Shown here in pieces: positions 23,996-32,928 of a DNA stretch of 64,000 nt. Position 1 is the first letter of the stretch; every line of letters begins with the position of its first letter. Source of the stretch: an uncultured Phocaeicola sp. (GTDB taxonomy: Bacteria; Bacteroidota; Bacteroidia; Bacteroidales; Bacteroidaceae); assembly GCA_944320855.1 (NCBI GenBank), contig CALUJF010000001.1, positions 1 to 64,000 of the forward strand, written 5' to 3'. The translations under genes and the position numbers were made by a program. The notes under the pieces are model-generated. The model ran no database searches, had not been told where the DNA came from, and saw only the letters and a list, made by a program, of their open reading frames with translations.

Positions 23996-26953
23996 TTATT
24001 TATACAATGTTTGAAACTCTATTTCAACAATACCTAACTGGAATCTTTTCGATTTCTTTGTATCCATTTCATTAGCAGGTCCACCCGCCAATTCCTGTAT
24101 TGAGAAAGCGTCTTTCTCTGTTGCCGCACCAACTTGGCGAATAGTAATAGTATTCGTCTTAACAGGATTTTCAGGAATAATATGAATATAACCCAATCCT
24201 TTGGGTGTATATCCTTTCCAAATTAACTTATCACCGGCATATACTTCTATTGGATATGAACGTTTACGCCATCCTGATAATTTTGCAGTAATATCATTTA
24301 TAATGGCAGATCTTTCGAGGTTAAACGTAATCCATGAGTTTCCCAAAATGCCGTCTGAAATCCATAATGAATTTTCATTATCATCATATGTATTCTTGAC
24401 ATTCTCTTGTGCGGAACCAGCTTCTACATCGACCACTGGCACATCAAATTTACGTTCTTTATAAGATGGTTTTTCCGGTGTAGGACCTTTTTCAAGATGT
24501 CCGGCAAGTGTTGCAGATGGATTGTAATCACTCAAACCATTTGTAACCTTAACAGGCACTGTTTCCATGGTAACCGAAGCTTTGGGCAGACCATCAGTTT
24601 TTGCTGTAATCTTGATTTTACCAGCTTTAGTAGTACTCCTTACAAGAACTCTGTTTATACCACACTCTACAGGAATAGATTTACTCAATATATAATTATC
24701 AGGTCCCTGAGCTATACCACCTCTCCACTCAACAGGTCCGTCCGTTGTAAATTCAATCATTCGATTATCAAGCGGACAGCGACGGTTCAAAGCATCTACT
24801 ACCTCAACTTGAATCAAAGCCATATCAGCTCCATCTGCATGAAATCCTTCAGGGTTTTCAATAGTAGTCAGTTTAATCTTTGCAGGTTCTCCAACTGTCA
24901 CCAACTTGTAACTGCTTACTTCCTTACCACTCTTATCATAACTTACAGCCACCAATTCACCCTTCTGATACTGTACATTTTCGAAAGTAAACAGAAAGTT
25001 ATATTCACGTTTACCATATCCAAGAGATTTTCCATTAAGAAACAATTCTACGTCATCGCCATTTGAAACCACATATACCGGTTTAACAGTATTCTCATCA
25101 TAATTCCAATGACCTACAATATATGTTTGTGCTCCTTCGTTGTCAACCCAAGCATCTTTCCACATTACTTGATGCGCATAAAAAGCGTCTTTTGGAATAC
25201 GCATTGCGTCTGTTACCCCTGAACGACGGTAGTTTTCCTTACCACGATAATGTGTATTAGTATCTGAGAAAATTATCTTTGTTCCTCCACTGCTAACCCT
25301 TTTACCGCTACCCGGGCGTTCCAGCCAATAATCATACCAGCGTCTTACCATTTCCACAGCGAACTGATCCTGGTTACGATTATATTCTGAGGCATCAGCT
25401 CCTTTGTATTTTGGTCCTTCACCTTCCTTATGGAAAGGATATGAGTATTCATCCCAATATTTACGTAACGCCTCGTCACGGCAATATTCCATTGACCACA
25501 TCGGATGTTTTGCAGAACGGTTGATATATAGCATTTCACCACCATATTCAGCCTCGTCCACATCAAGCATCTCACGTGATCCTATAGCTCTACCGCCATA
25601 AGGATCATACTTGTCTCTTATGGCTATCATGTCAAGCATATGTTCACGACTAATACGGAAATTTCCTGATTCATAAAACAGAATAGAAGGATTATTACGA
25701 TTATATATTATGGCATCTCTCATTACTTCTTCACGATGTTCCCACTGGCGTCCACCTCGGTCTTTTTCAGAATCTCCCGCAGGCATGGCCTGTATTAGTC
25801 CAACTCTATCACATGACTCTACATCCTGTTTCCATGGAGTAACATGCATCCAGCGTACAAGATTAGCTCCTGATTCCACCATCAAATTGTTAGAATAATC
25901 ACTCAACCATGCAGGAACCGACAATCCGACAGCAGGCCATTCATTTGAAGTACGCTGCGCATATCCGTGCATCTGTATGACGCGATCGTTAAGCCATATT
26001 TTCCCTTCACTGAACTTAGTTTTACGAAACCCCGTACGTGTTGTTACCTTATCAATACTTTTACCATTCGCGTCTATAATTTCCGTGTCCACATCATAAA
26101 GGTAACCATACCCCCAACTCCAAAAGTTAAGCTTTCCTACGTTCGCAGAAGCTTTCAACGTGGCTGTTTTTCCTGATTCTATCACTGTTTTTCCTCCTGA
26201 AAAAACTCTAATTACTTTTCCATCTATATCACGAAGCGTTACACGATACGAGACTGTGACTGAAGCCAAGGTTTCGTTTTTCACTTCTGATTCAGCTGTA
26301 ATTTTAGCTTTTCTTCCTTTTACATCAATATCTGTGGCATATACATAAACACCTGTTGTTCTCAGATTGCTATATAACGGCAGTGTCTGATATACAGGAG
26401 AAGTAACATGAAGCCAAACGTTTTTCGGGATACCACCATAGTTAGCATTGAAATTCTTATCATTCCACTGATATTTTGAATTTGTACGACGCTCACGATA
26501 AGCCCAGTTATTGTCAATACGCACGGCAATTACATTATCACCTTTCTTTATGTAAGGAGTAAGGTCGAAACCAACAGCCATCACTCCATTTTCATGAAGG
26601 CCAAGTTTCTGACCGTTCAAATAGAAATCACCACCTTGCCGTACACCTTCGAACTCGACAAATACTTTTTTACCTTCATATTGTGATACACTGAAATGCT
26701 TACGGTACCAACAAATAGTATCCGTTAGTTTCTCGATTGAAAGTCTGAATGCTTCATCCTCGTTAAAGGCTCGCGGTAGAGTTACACGTTTCCACCCTTT
26801 GTCATCAAGGTCTGCTTTTTCACCATTGACGATATCTCCTACTGCAATTAACCAATCACTGTTGAAATTATACTTCTTTCTATTTCCGGCATTGGAAGAT
26901 AACGATATACCTAAAATGAGGCAAATAGCAATAATAAACGATTGAAATTTCAT
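23996..26953 (-). CDS. secreted GH2 beta-galactosidase-like glycoside hydrolase
   Basis: 985 residues with a signal peptide (MKFQSFIIAICLILGISLSSNAG). GH2 N-terminal jelly roll (about 25-200), immunoglobulin-like domain (about 205-310), TIM barrel (about 310-610), a DUF4982-like domain (about 625-690), an Ig-like domain and a C-terminal F5/8-type-C-like module (about 865-960) that could bind sugar. The nucleophile motif is MWSMEYC (E489). The usual GNE acid/base motif instead reads YESGNF: Phe at 432, with a Glu four residues earlier (E428). Probable task: removing galactose or a related sugar from rhamnogalacturonan I side chains. I chose the ATG at 26953 for the signal peptide; it starts 23 bases after the susD stop. 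Confidence 0.88.
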   Translation of the reverse strand: MKFQSFIIAICLILGISLSSNAGNRKKYNFNSDWLIAVGDIVNGEKADLDDKGWKRVTLPRAFNEDEAFRLSIEKLTDTICWYRKHFSVSQYEGKKVFVEFEGVRQGGDFYLNGQKLGLHENGVMAVGFDLTPYIKKGDNVIAVRIDNNWAYRERRTNSKYQWNDKNFNANYGGIPKNVWLHVTSPVYQTLPLYSNLRTTGVYVYATDIDVKGRKAKITAESEVKNETLASVTVSYRVTLRDIDGKVIRVFSGGKTVIESGKTATLKASANVGKLNFWSWGYGYLYDVDTEIIDANGKSIDKVTTRTGFRKTKFSEGKIWLNDRVIQMHGYAQRTSNEWPAVGLSVPAWLSDYSNNLMVESGANLVRWMHVTPWKQDVESCDRVGLIQAMPAGDSEKDRGGRQWEHREEVMRDAIIYNRNNPSILFYESGNFRISREHMLDMIAIRDKYDPYGGRAIGSREMLDVDEAEYGGEMLYINRSAKHPMWSMEYCRDEALRKYWDEYSYPFHKEGEGPKYKGADASEYNRNQDQFAVEMVRRWYDYWLERPGSGKRVSSGGTKIIFSDTNTHYRGKENYRRSGVTDAMRIPKDAFYAHQVMWKDAWVDNEGAQTYIVGHWNYDENTVKPVYVVSNGDDVELFLNGKSLGYGKREYNFLFTFENVQYQKGELVAVSYDKSGKEVSSYKLVTVGEPAKIKLTTIENPEGFHADGADMALIQVEVVDALNRRCPLDNRMIEFTTDGPVEWRGGIAQGPDNYILSKSIPVECGINRVLVRSTTKAGKIKITAKTDGLPKASVTMETVPVKVTNGLSDYNPSATLAGHLEKGPTPEKPSYKERKFDVPVVDVEAGSAQENVKNTYDDNENSLWISDGILGNSWITFNLERSAIINDITAKLSGWRKRSYPIEVYAGDKLIWKGYTPKGLGYIHIIPENPVKTNTITIRQVGAATEKDAFSIQELAGGPANEMDTKKSKRFQLGIVEIEFQTLYK

Positions 26954-26975
26954 ATTATAAACTTGTATTATTTTT

Positions 26976-28550
26976 TTAACGATAAGCTTCATTCTGTTCA
27001 TACAATCCCGGATGGGCTTTCATTTGAGTATCAGGAATTGGATATATATACGTTCCCGGTTGTATATTACCCAAATATTTCATATGCTCGGGATGGATTA
27101 CATTTCCACTTTCATCATATATATGATTAGTAAATTTTGCTGTCACACATTCAACATACTTGTTATGACGTACTATATCGTGCCATCTTATACCTTCGAA
27201 AGCCAACTCACGGCGACGTTCTTCATCTACTGCTTGTAAAAAAGCCTCAGTCGTTGACTTCTGTAATGGGGATAATTCACTTAGTCCTGCACGCACCCTT
27301 ATTCGGTTTACCAGTTGCACTCCTTCATCTGTAGGACCTACAATCTCTGCATACATAAGCATTACATCCTCCAATCTTATCAGAGGATAGTTTATTGGGA
27401 AATAAGTACGGTCAACGATAAGTCCGTCAATATCAGTATATCCTAATTCTTTACGCTTGATTTTATGTTCAAAGAATTTTGTAAAATAATTTCTTTCTTT
27501 ATCAACGGTATATCCATAACGAATGTCATTCACGTTCTGTTGGTATAGTTTTGCCAGACCGTCAGAACATGTAATGCGATTGCCAGACATGTTTATGCCT
27601 ATATAATCTGTACCTACGTTAGGAACAGAAATGAATACCATAGGGTTACCATAATCCTTTTCTGATACGTATTGGATTTCAAAAATATGATTCTTATTAT
27701 CGTTGTCACTTATCCATATATGCGGCCAGTATTCACGACTCTCATTCCAATATTTATTTTCCGAGAAAGCAAAATCTATGACTTCTTTAAAAAGAGTTTT
27801 TGCTTTCTCGGCTTTTTCAGAGTCATACAAAGGGAAACCAGACATTGTAAGATACACTCGGCCAAGCAATGCTTTAGCAGCAGGCAGAGTTGCACGTCCA
27901 GCCTCGGCATTATCACCTTTAGATGTATAAGCCTGTTCGTCCATGTGTTCTATAGCATATTCCAAATCTGGAATGATGGCATTTGCATATACCTCATAAT
28001 CATCTGACTGGGGAAGATTCATTGCTTCATCTACCGTAAGCGAATTAAGTGAAACTGGAACACGGCCGAAATATCTTACCAGTTCGAAATATGCGTAAGC
28101 TCTCAAGAAACGTGCTTCTGCAATGAAAGTAGCCTTCAAGTCTATGCCATCATCTTCTACATCTAAAAACTCTACATTTTCAATTTTTTCAAGAAAAAGG
28201 TTAGCTCTTGCCACTATTTTATACAAATCATTCCATGCCGAATTTAATGTACTGATAGTGTATATACTTGGATTAAAAACACTTATATCAACATAATCAC
28301 GCTGTTTGTCTTCAGCAGGCTCAGTCCATACATCGTCGCATCTGCCTTCGCATAACAAAACGGAATACTCGGAAAGTGGTAATAGACCATTATATATGCC
28401 TAACAATGCCTGTTCGCACTGATTTGGAGTATTGTAAAAATCCTCGGTTTCTCTTGAGGATGGAGACCCTACATCCAAAAAGCTCTCACACGATGAGCAG
28501 CAAAACAACATCATAATTGCAATTGTAAATATTTTCATAGATTTCATCAT
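26976..28550 (-). CDS. SusD/RagB-family glycan-binding lipoprotein
   Basis: 524 residues. Lipobox CCSSC, then the SusD helical fold: FLDVGSPSSRETEDFYNTPNQ near the N-terminus, AEARFLRAYAYFELVRYFGRVP, and RRRELAFEGIRWHDIVRHNKY. SusD proteins cap the SusC transporter on the cell surface and hand over oligosaccharides. The first true ATG is 2 bases after the susC stop (28550); a TTG further up is less likely. It is cotranscribed with susC and the GH2 gene. Sugar is inferred from the PUL: a pectin fragment. Confidence 0.95.
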   Translation of the reverse strand: MMKSMKIFTIAIMMLFCCSSCESFLDVGSPSSRETEDFYNTPNQCEQALLGIYNGLLPLSEYSVLLCEGRCDDVWTEPAEDKQRDYVDISVFNPSIYTISTLNSAWNDLYKIVARANLFLEKIENVEFLDVEDDGIDLKATFIAEARFLRAYAYFELVRYFGRVPVSLNSLTVDEAMNLPQSDDYEVYANAIIPDLEYAIEHMDEQAYTSKGDNAEAGRATLPAAKALLGRVYLTMSGFPLYDSEKAEKAKTLFKEVIDFAFSENKYWNESREYWPHIWISDNDNKNHIFEIQYVSEKDYGNPMVFISVPNVGTDYIGINMSGNRITCSDGLAKLYQQNVNDIRYGYTVDKERNYFTKFFEHKIKRKELGYTDIDGLIVDRTYFPINYPLIRLEDVMLMYAEIVGPTDEGVQLVNRIRVRAGLSELSPLQKSTTEAFLQAVDEERRRELAFEGIRWHDIVRHNKYVECVTAKFTNHIYDESGNVIHPEHMKYLGNIQPGTYIYPIPDTQMKAHPGLYEQNEAYR

Positions 28551-28552
28551 TG

Positions 28553-31500
28553 TCAAAAGTTTAAACTTACACCCAATGTATATGTACGGGCTTGTGGATA
28601 ACTATTATTTCCTCTGTTTTCTGGAGAATAACCTCCGACATACGAATCTAAACGCCAAACATTCTCAATGGCAAGATAGAATCTGGTCCCTTTCACATAT
28701 TTGGACTTTTTGGATAACGGTAAACTGTAACCAAGAGTAATATTTTTTAAGCGTAAATAATCGCTTTTATACAACCAACGTGTGTCTCTTAACTGACCTG
28801 TAGTAGAATCTATTGCAGGAGTTTTACCATCTCCCGGCTCATCCTCACTCCACCAACAGTTTTTCCACCATGAAAAAAGATTCTGAGAATATCCCATACC
28901 AGGATTGTCTATATATCTTCCTGGCGAAACGCTGTACAGATAACCACCTGTCTGTGCCGTTATTACAATTGACAAATCCCAATTCTTATAATTAAACCTG
29001 TTTGTCAAACCAAATATGAAATCAGGATCAGGTTTACCAACAAGAGTACGGTCATTATCATCTATCACACCGTCATCATTGGCATCGCGATAACGCACAT
29101 CGCCTAATTGTGTACCTTTTCTAACAGGATACCTGTATAAGTCCTCATTATACTGATAAACTCCGACCGCATCATACATATAAAAACTACGCAACGGCTG
29201 ACCTACCATAAGGACTTGGGTATTATCATTGATAAACACTGTTTCATTATTACCCAAGTTTACTACCTCATTCCGATTATAACTCAAATTGAATGACGTA
29301 GTCCATTTTAACGGTTTAATAAAATTGACCGTGTTAACTTCCAGTTCAACACCCTCATTGAATACTTCACCTATATTATCCCATATTTTGCTGAATCCCA
29401 TAACTCCAGGTACTGTAATTTCATACAATAAGTCTTTTGTAGTCTTACGGTAGTAATCAGCCACAATAGTCAAACGGTTATGCCACATACCTATATCAAT
29501 ACCCCAGTTCCAACTGTAAACCTTCTCCCAAGTCAAATCAGGAATATCAAGTGATGAAGGAGCATATCCATTATAAAGGGCAGTACCCAAAGGGTAATTA
29601 GAACTTGACATCAATCCCAACGCAGCACCGTCACGAATGGAATTATTACCATTAGCTCCCCAACTACAACGTAATTTTAAATTGGTCATAACATCATTCT
29701 CCGGCCAGAACTTTTCCTGACTGACACGCCATCCTACCGATACAGCTGGAAACAATCCCCAACGTTTGTCTTTTCCAAATTTCGAGGAGGCATCAGTACG
29801 CATACTTAATGAAGTCATATATCTCCCATTATAATCATAGTTCAAACGCCCGAAATATGACAACATCCTGACAGGGTAACCAGTAGATGCGTATGCTCTC
29901 GTCAAATCCACATCACCCATATCAAAATCCGATATTTCATTGTCTGGAAAATGAGTAGCCGACATACGTGAGCTATACGAATTGGAGGCTTCTACAGAAG
30001 CACCCAACATAGCGCCTATTTTATGTTCTCCCAATACCTTGTCATAATTAGCAACAGCCTGAAACATATATTTATGGCTTCTTCCGTCCGACCGGTCTGC
30101 TGTGGCATAGTATCCTTCTCCGGTTTGCCAGCGGTTTGATATACTGCTCGGTGTAAAAGAACGTGACTGAGTACTTCTGAAATTGTAGGAACCTGTCAAT
30201 TCTATTTTAAGACCATTAAATACTTCCGCACGAATAAAAGCAGAAGAGTTTAGACGAAAATCTTCTTTAAAACTCTCTGTCTGTTCCAATATAGCAACAG
30301 GACTCACTCTTGTACCGGCCCACCCATAATGTTCATTCGGTTCGGCACCGGTATATATACCAGTATCCGGTTCTGCTACCGGCACCATACTTATGATATT
30401 AAGAGCATTAGCAGATGTACCACTATTCTTTGATGCAGAAGGAGCCACATTTATACCAAAAGTAAAGATATCCCAAAATTTAGTAGTAAAATTAAGACGT
30501 GCGGTCAAACGCTCAAATGATGTATTTATAGCAATACCCTCTTGATCTGTATATCCAATACTGGCACGAAAGTTAGTCTTATCACTTGCCCCGGAAACAG
30601 ACAATGAATAATTCTGTTTTGGAGCAATCCTGAAAGCCTCATTTTGCCAATCAATCAACATCAATCCTCCATAATCAGGCATCGACCATCTTGGATCGTT
30701 CACGATTCTTGTATTTACAGAACCTCCTGTATATGCCAGTCTTAATTCATAATCATCGTCTGCAGTAGCTCCCAAATGCCCATATTCATTCACATAATTT
30801 CTATTATTATAATCAGAACGCCATGCAATCCATTCTTCAGGAGTCATAACATCAAGTTTCTTTTCCATCTGTTGCAATGAGAATGAAGCCTGAAAGTTAA
30901 CTGATAACTTCTCATTTTCCTTGGCTGACTTGGTTTTAATGAGCAATACTCCATTTGCTCCACGAGATCCATAAATAGCCGATGAACTTGCGTCTTTAAG
31001 AACATCTATTGACTCGATATCAGCAGGATTCAAATCGTTCAAATCATCAACCGGTATTCCATCAACAACATAAAGTGGAGCATCAGACGCATTTATAGAT
31101 GCCGCCCCCCTTATATGTACCTCCATTTCTCCACCAGGTGCACCACTGGAATTTGTTATTTCAACACCAGCAAGTTGCCCTTGTAAAGAGCCAAGAACAT
31201 TTTCATTCTCTCGGTCTTCAATCTTATCAGACTTCATAGAGGCTATAGCTCCAGTCAAATCACCTTTCTTGGATGTTCCATAACCTACTACAACGACCTC
31301 ATCAAGACCTATATTTGCCGGTTCCAAACGTATTATAAGTTTGTTCTCACCAGCAAATCTGGATAAAGGAATAACCTGGCTCTTATACCCGATGTATGAT
31401 ACTTGAACATTTTTTGATGACATTAAAACTTCAAGTCTGAAGATTCCATCAAAATCAGTTATAGTTCCTTCTTGAGTTCCGGGAACCATTACTGTGGCAC

Positions 31501-31672
31501 CTATTGCAGGTTCCCCAAACTCATCCACTACCTTTGCCGTTATTTTGCGGTTTTGGGCACTTAAGCCCAAAATCCCCAATAAGACCATAATCAGGCCTAA
31601 TACTGCAATCTTGATGAGCTGTGAAGACACACCATGTTTTTTCTTAATATTTAAAACATTTATAAGTTTCAT
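28553..31672 (-). CDS. SusC/RagA-family TonB-dependent outer-membrane transporter
   Basis: 1039 residues. A signal segment (about 18-40) is followed by a carboxypeptidase-D-like regulatory domain (about 43-130, KVVDEFGEPAIGATVMVPGT), then the plug with VVVGYGTSKKGDLTGAIAS and VDGIPVDDLNDLNPADIESI, and a 22-strand barrel to the C-terminal SLNF. It imports oligosaccharides across the outer membrane with TonB energy, working with the downstream SusD. Its promoter region (31,673-32,126) holds two opposed 11-bp-phased GTTCA/TGAAC arrays, probable HTCS operators. This is the first gene of the SusC-SusD-GH2 operon. Confidence 0.97.
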   Translation of the reverse strand: MKLINVLNIKKKHGVSSQLIKIAVLGLIMVLLGILGLSAQNRKITAKVVDEFGEPAIGATVMVPGTQEGTITDFDGIFRLEVLMSSKNVQVSYIGYKSQVIPLSRFAGENKLIIRLEPANIGLDEVVVVGYGTSKKGDLTGAIASMKSDKIEDRENENVLGSLQGQLAGVEITNSSGAPGGEMEVHIRGAASINASDAPLYVVDGIPVDDLNDLNPADIESIDVLKDASSSAIYGSRGANGVLLIKTKSAKENEKLSVNFQASFSLQQMEKKLDVMTPEEWIAWRSDYNNRNYVNEYGHLGATADDDYELRLAYTGGSVNTRIVNDPRWSMPDYGGLMLIDWQNEAFRIAPKQNYSLSVSGASDKTNFRASIGYTDQEGIAINTSFERLTARLNFTTKFWDIFTFGINVAPSASKNSGTSANALNIISMVPVAEPDTGIYTGAEPNEHYGWAGTRVSPVAILEQTESFKEDFRLNSSAFIRAEVFNGLKIELTGSYNFRSTQSRSFTPSSISNRWQTGEGYYATADRSDGRSHKYMFQAVANYDKVLGEHKIGAMLGASVEASNSYSSRMSATHFPDNEISDFDMGDVDLTRAYASTGYPVRMLSYFGRLNYDYNGRYMTSLSMRTDASSKFGKDKRWGLFPAVSVGWRVSQEKFWPENDVMTNLKLRCSWGANGNNSIRDGAALGLMSSSNYPLGTALYNGYAPSSLDIPDLTWEKVYSWNWGIDIGMWHNRLTIVADYYRKTTKDLLYEITVPGVMGFSKIWDNIGEVFNEGVELEVNTVNFIKPLKWTTSFNLSYNRNEVVNLGNNETVFINDNTQVLMVGQPLRSFYMYDAVGVYQYNEDLYRYPVRKGTQLGDVRYRDANDDGVIDDNDRTLVGKPDPDFIFGLTNRFNYKNWDLSIVITAQTGGYLYSVSPGRYIDNPGMGYSQNLFSWWKNCWWSEDEPGDGKTPAIDSTTGQLRDTRWLYKSDYLRLKNITLGYSLPLSKKSKYVKGTRFYLAIENVWRLDSYVGGYSPENRGNNSYPQARTYTLGVSLNF

Positions 31673-31950
31673 CTGTCCTACCCGTTAATCCTTAATAAAT
31701 ATTCAAGTTTCGTAAACTAATCTTTCATTAATATTGCTCAGCGAACGCCTAATGAACACTTGTTGAATGGAATGTGAACAACTAACGTACAAAATATAGG
31801 AAAATATATCGTTCATTCCATGTTCAGAAACCGTTCATTCCATGTTCATTAATATGCTACCGTAAATCATAAAATTGTTTTTCTTTATACCGAGGTTCAA
31901 CCAGTATTTAAGTTGATTTTTCATAATGCGCGTATATATAAAACAATAAA
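31673..31950 (-). promoter_or_regulatory. susC promoter region with phased operator arrays
   Basis: Part of a 454-base gap between susC and the upstream operon. It holds the two operator arrays (31742-31779 and 31811-31848). A weak -7-like TTAGTTTA (minus strand, 31713-31720) lies about 21 bases past the gene-proximal array, the spacing expected for an AraC-type activator next to the -33 box. No open frame. Confidence 0.55.
31742..31848. promoter_or_regulatory. paired 11-bp-phased HTCS-type operator arrays upstream of susC
   Basis: Plus-strand TGAAC-like half-sites start at 31742 (CGAAC), 31753, 31764 (TGAAT) and 31775: exact 11-base steps. Then GTTCA starts at 31811, 31822, 31833 and 31844, again 11-base steps in the opposite orientation. 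The second array is a perfect 17-base direct repeat (CGTTCATTCCATGTTCA at 31810 and 31832) with a 22-base period. Each array is laid out like an AraC double site (two 17-bp sites two helical turns apart). A matching pair lies upstream of the GH105 gene at 47340-47471. Confidence 0.8.
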
Positions 31951-32000
31951 AGAGCCATATTTGAATATACAATAATAAATATGCTTTTAAATACGGCTCT
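31951..32000 (-). terminator. terminator of the fimbrillin-CE12 operon
   Basis: Stem AGAGCCATATTT (31951-31962) / AAATACGGCTCT (31989-32000), one G-U pair, loop of 26, followed on the minus strand by TTTATTGTTT. It lies 127 bases after the stop of the gene at 32127 and separates that operon from susC. Confidence 0.7.
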
Positions 32001-32126
32001 ATATCCGGAAAACAATCTTTTAAGATTTACATATACAAATTATTAAAACACGAATTTACCAGAATCAAAACTTATGAAAAGATTTAGTATCTTTCTTATT
32101 GTTTTTTGAAACGCACCAATTAATAT

Positions 32127-32897
32127 TTATTGGACAAACAGGTCACTCCATGTTCGTGCCAAACGTATATTTCCAACATAACCATCATTACCTGACCTGA
32201 TACGCAATGATATCGAACGTATAGCGTGTTTCAAAACATTTTCCTCATCTCCTACCGCAGTACAATCAGGCTGTTCCGGTTCTGTTTCTACATTAGGATC
32301 TACGAAAAGAGAAGCAGACTGATTATCATAATCAAGTTTCAATATAACCAAGTGAGGCTTATCATAATCGTATGCCATAGTTGTTTCAGCTTTTGATTTC
32401 AACAGGTTTGTGGAAAATTTCAAGCGGTCAGCACCAATCCTCGATACTTTTATAGCAGCACGGTTGCTTACACTTGTGGCCGATGCACTAAGCCCTAAAA
32501 CATCCACTGCAGAACTGCTTCCTATTTTAGACATTTCTATCAGACATGCCAAATATAAAACCCCTTTGTAATATTTTTTCTTTGTATCTATCGGATATAC
32601 ACTAAAACGTGTTCCTTTAATATCATCAGGAGTTCCTAAAACAATTGATGGACCTTTTTCTGGATAACCAGGATAAGAAAGTTCCTTACCTATAACCGGA
32701 GATGGGACATCGCTCGGTTTTGAAGTGAATGCTCCCGCCCATACATTAAGCTGCGGAACGTCATTTTTTGCCTGGAATACGCTTTTTTCCAATTTATCAC
32801 CTTCCTTATAACCTGATATAACCTCACTATTCAACAACTGAGCTTTTGCTCCTAAAGCAATAAAACCTGCTACTAATGCTATTAATATCTTTTTCAT
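32127..32897 (-). CDS. secreted PUL protein of unknown function, possible jelly roll
   Basis: 256 residues, signal peptide MKKILIALVAGFIALGAKAQ. No family recognised with confidence. The layout (conserved KPHLVILKLDYDNQSASLFVDP, then ISLRIRSGNDGYVGNIRLARTW at the C-terminus) is the pattern of LamG/concanavalin-like domains in Bacteroidetes secreted proteins, so glycan binding is plausible. It is the last gene of an operon with the fimbrillin-like protein and the CE12 acetylesterase, 31 bases after the latter. No catalytic motif could be named. Confidence 0.6.
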   Translation of the reverse strand: MKKILIALVAGFIALGAKAQLLNSEVISGYKEGDKLEKSVFQAKNDVPQLNVWAGAFTSKPSDVPSPVIGKELSYPGYPEKGPSIVLGTPDDIKGTRFSVYPIDTKKKYYKGVLYLACLIEMSKIGSSSAVDVLGLSASATSVSNRAAIKVSRIGADRLKFSTNLLKSKAETTMAYDYDKPHLVILKLDYDNQSASLFVDPNVETEPEQPDCTAVGDEENVLKHAIRSISLRIRSGNDGYVGNIRLARTWSDLFVQ

Positions 32898-32928
32898 ATT
32901 TATTTATATTTAATATTATTCCATTCTT

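Noticed and set aside
26954-27001. Upstream start for the GH2 gene
   Set aside because: It would overlap the end of susD and put 16 charged residues before the signal peptide.
28551-28556. TTG start for susD
   Set aside because: ATG codons follow at once and give a normal lipoprotein signal; the TTG overlaps the susC stop.
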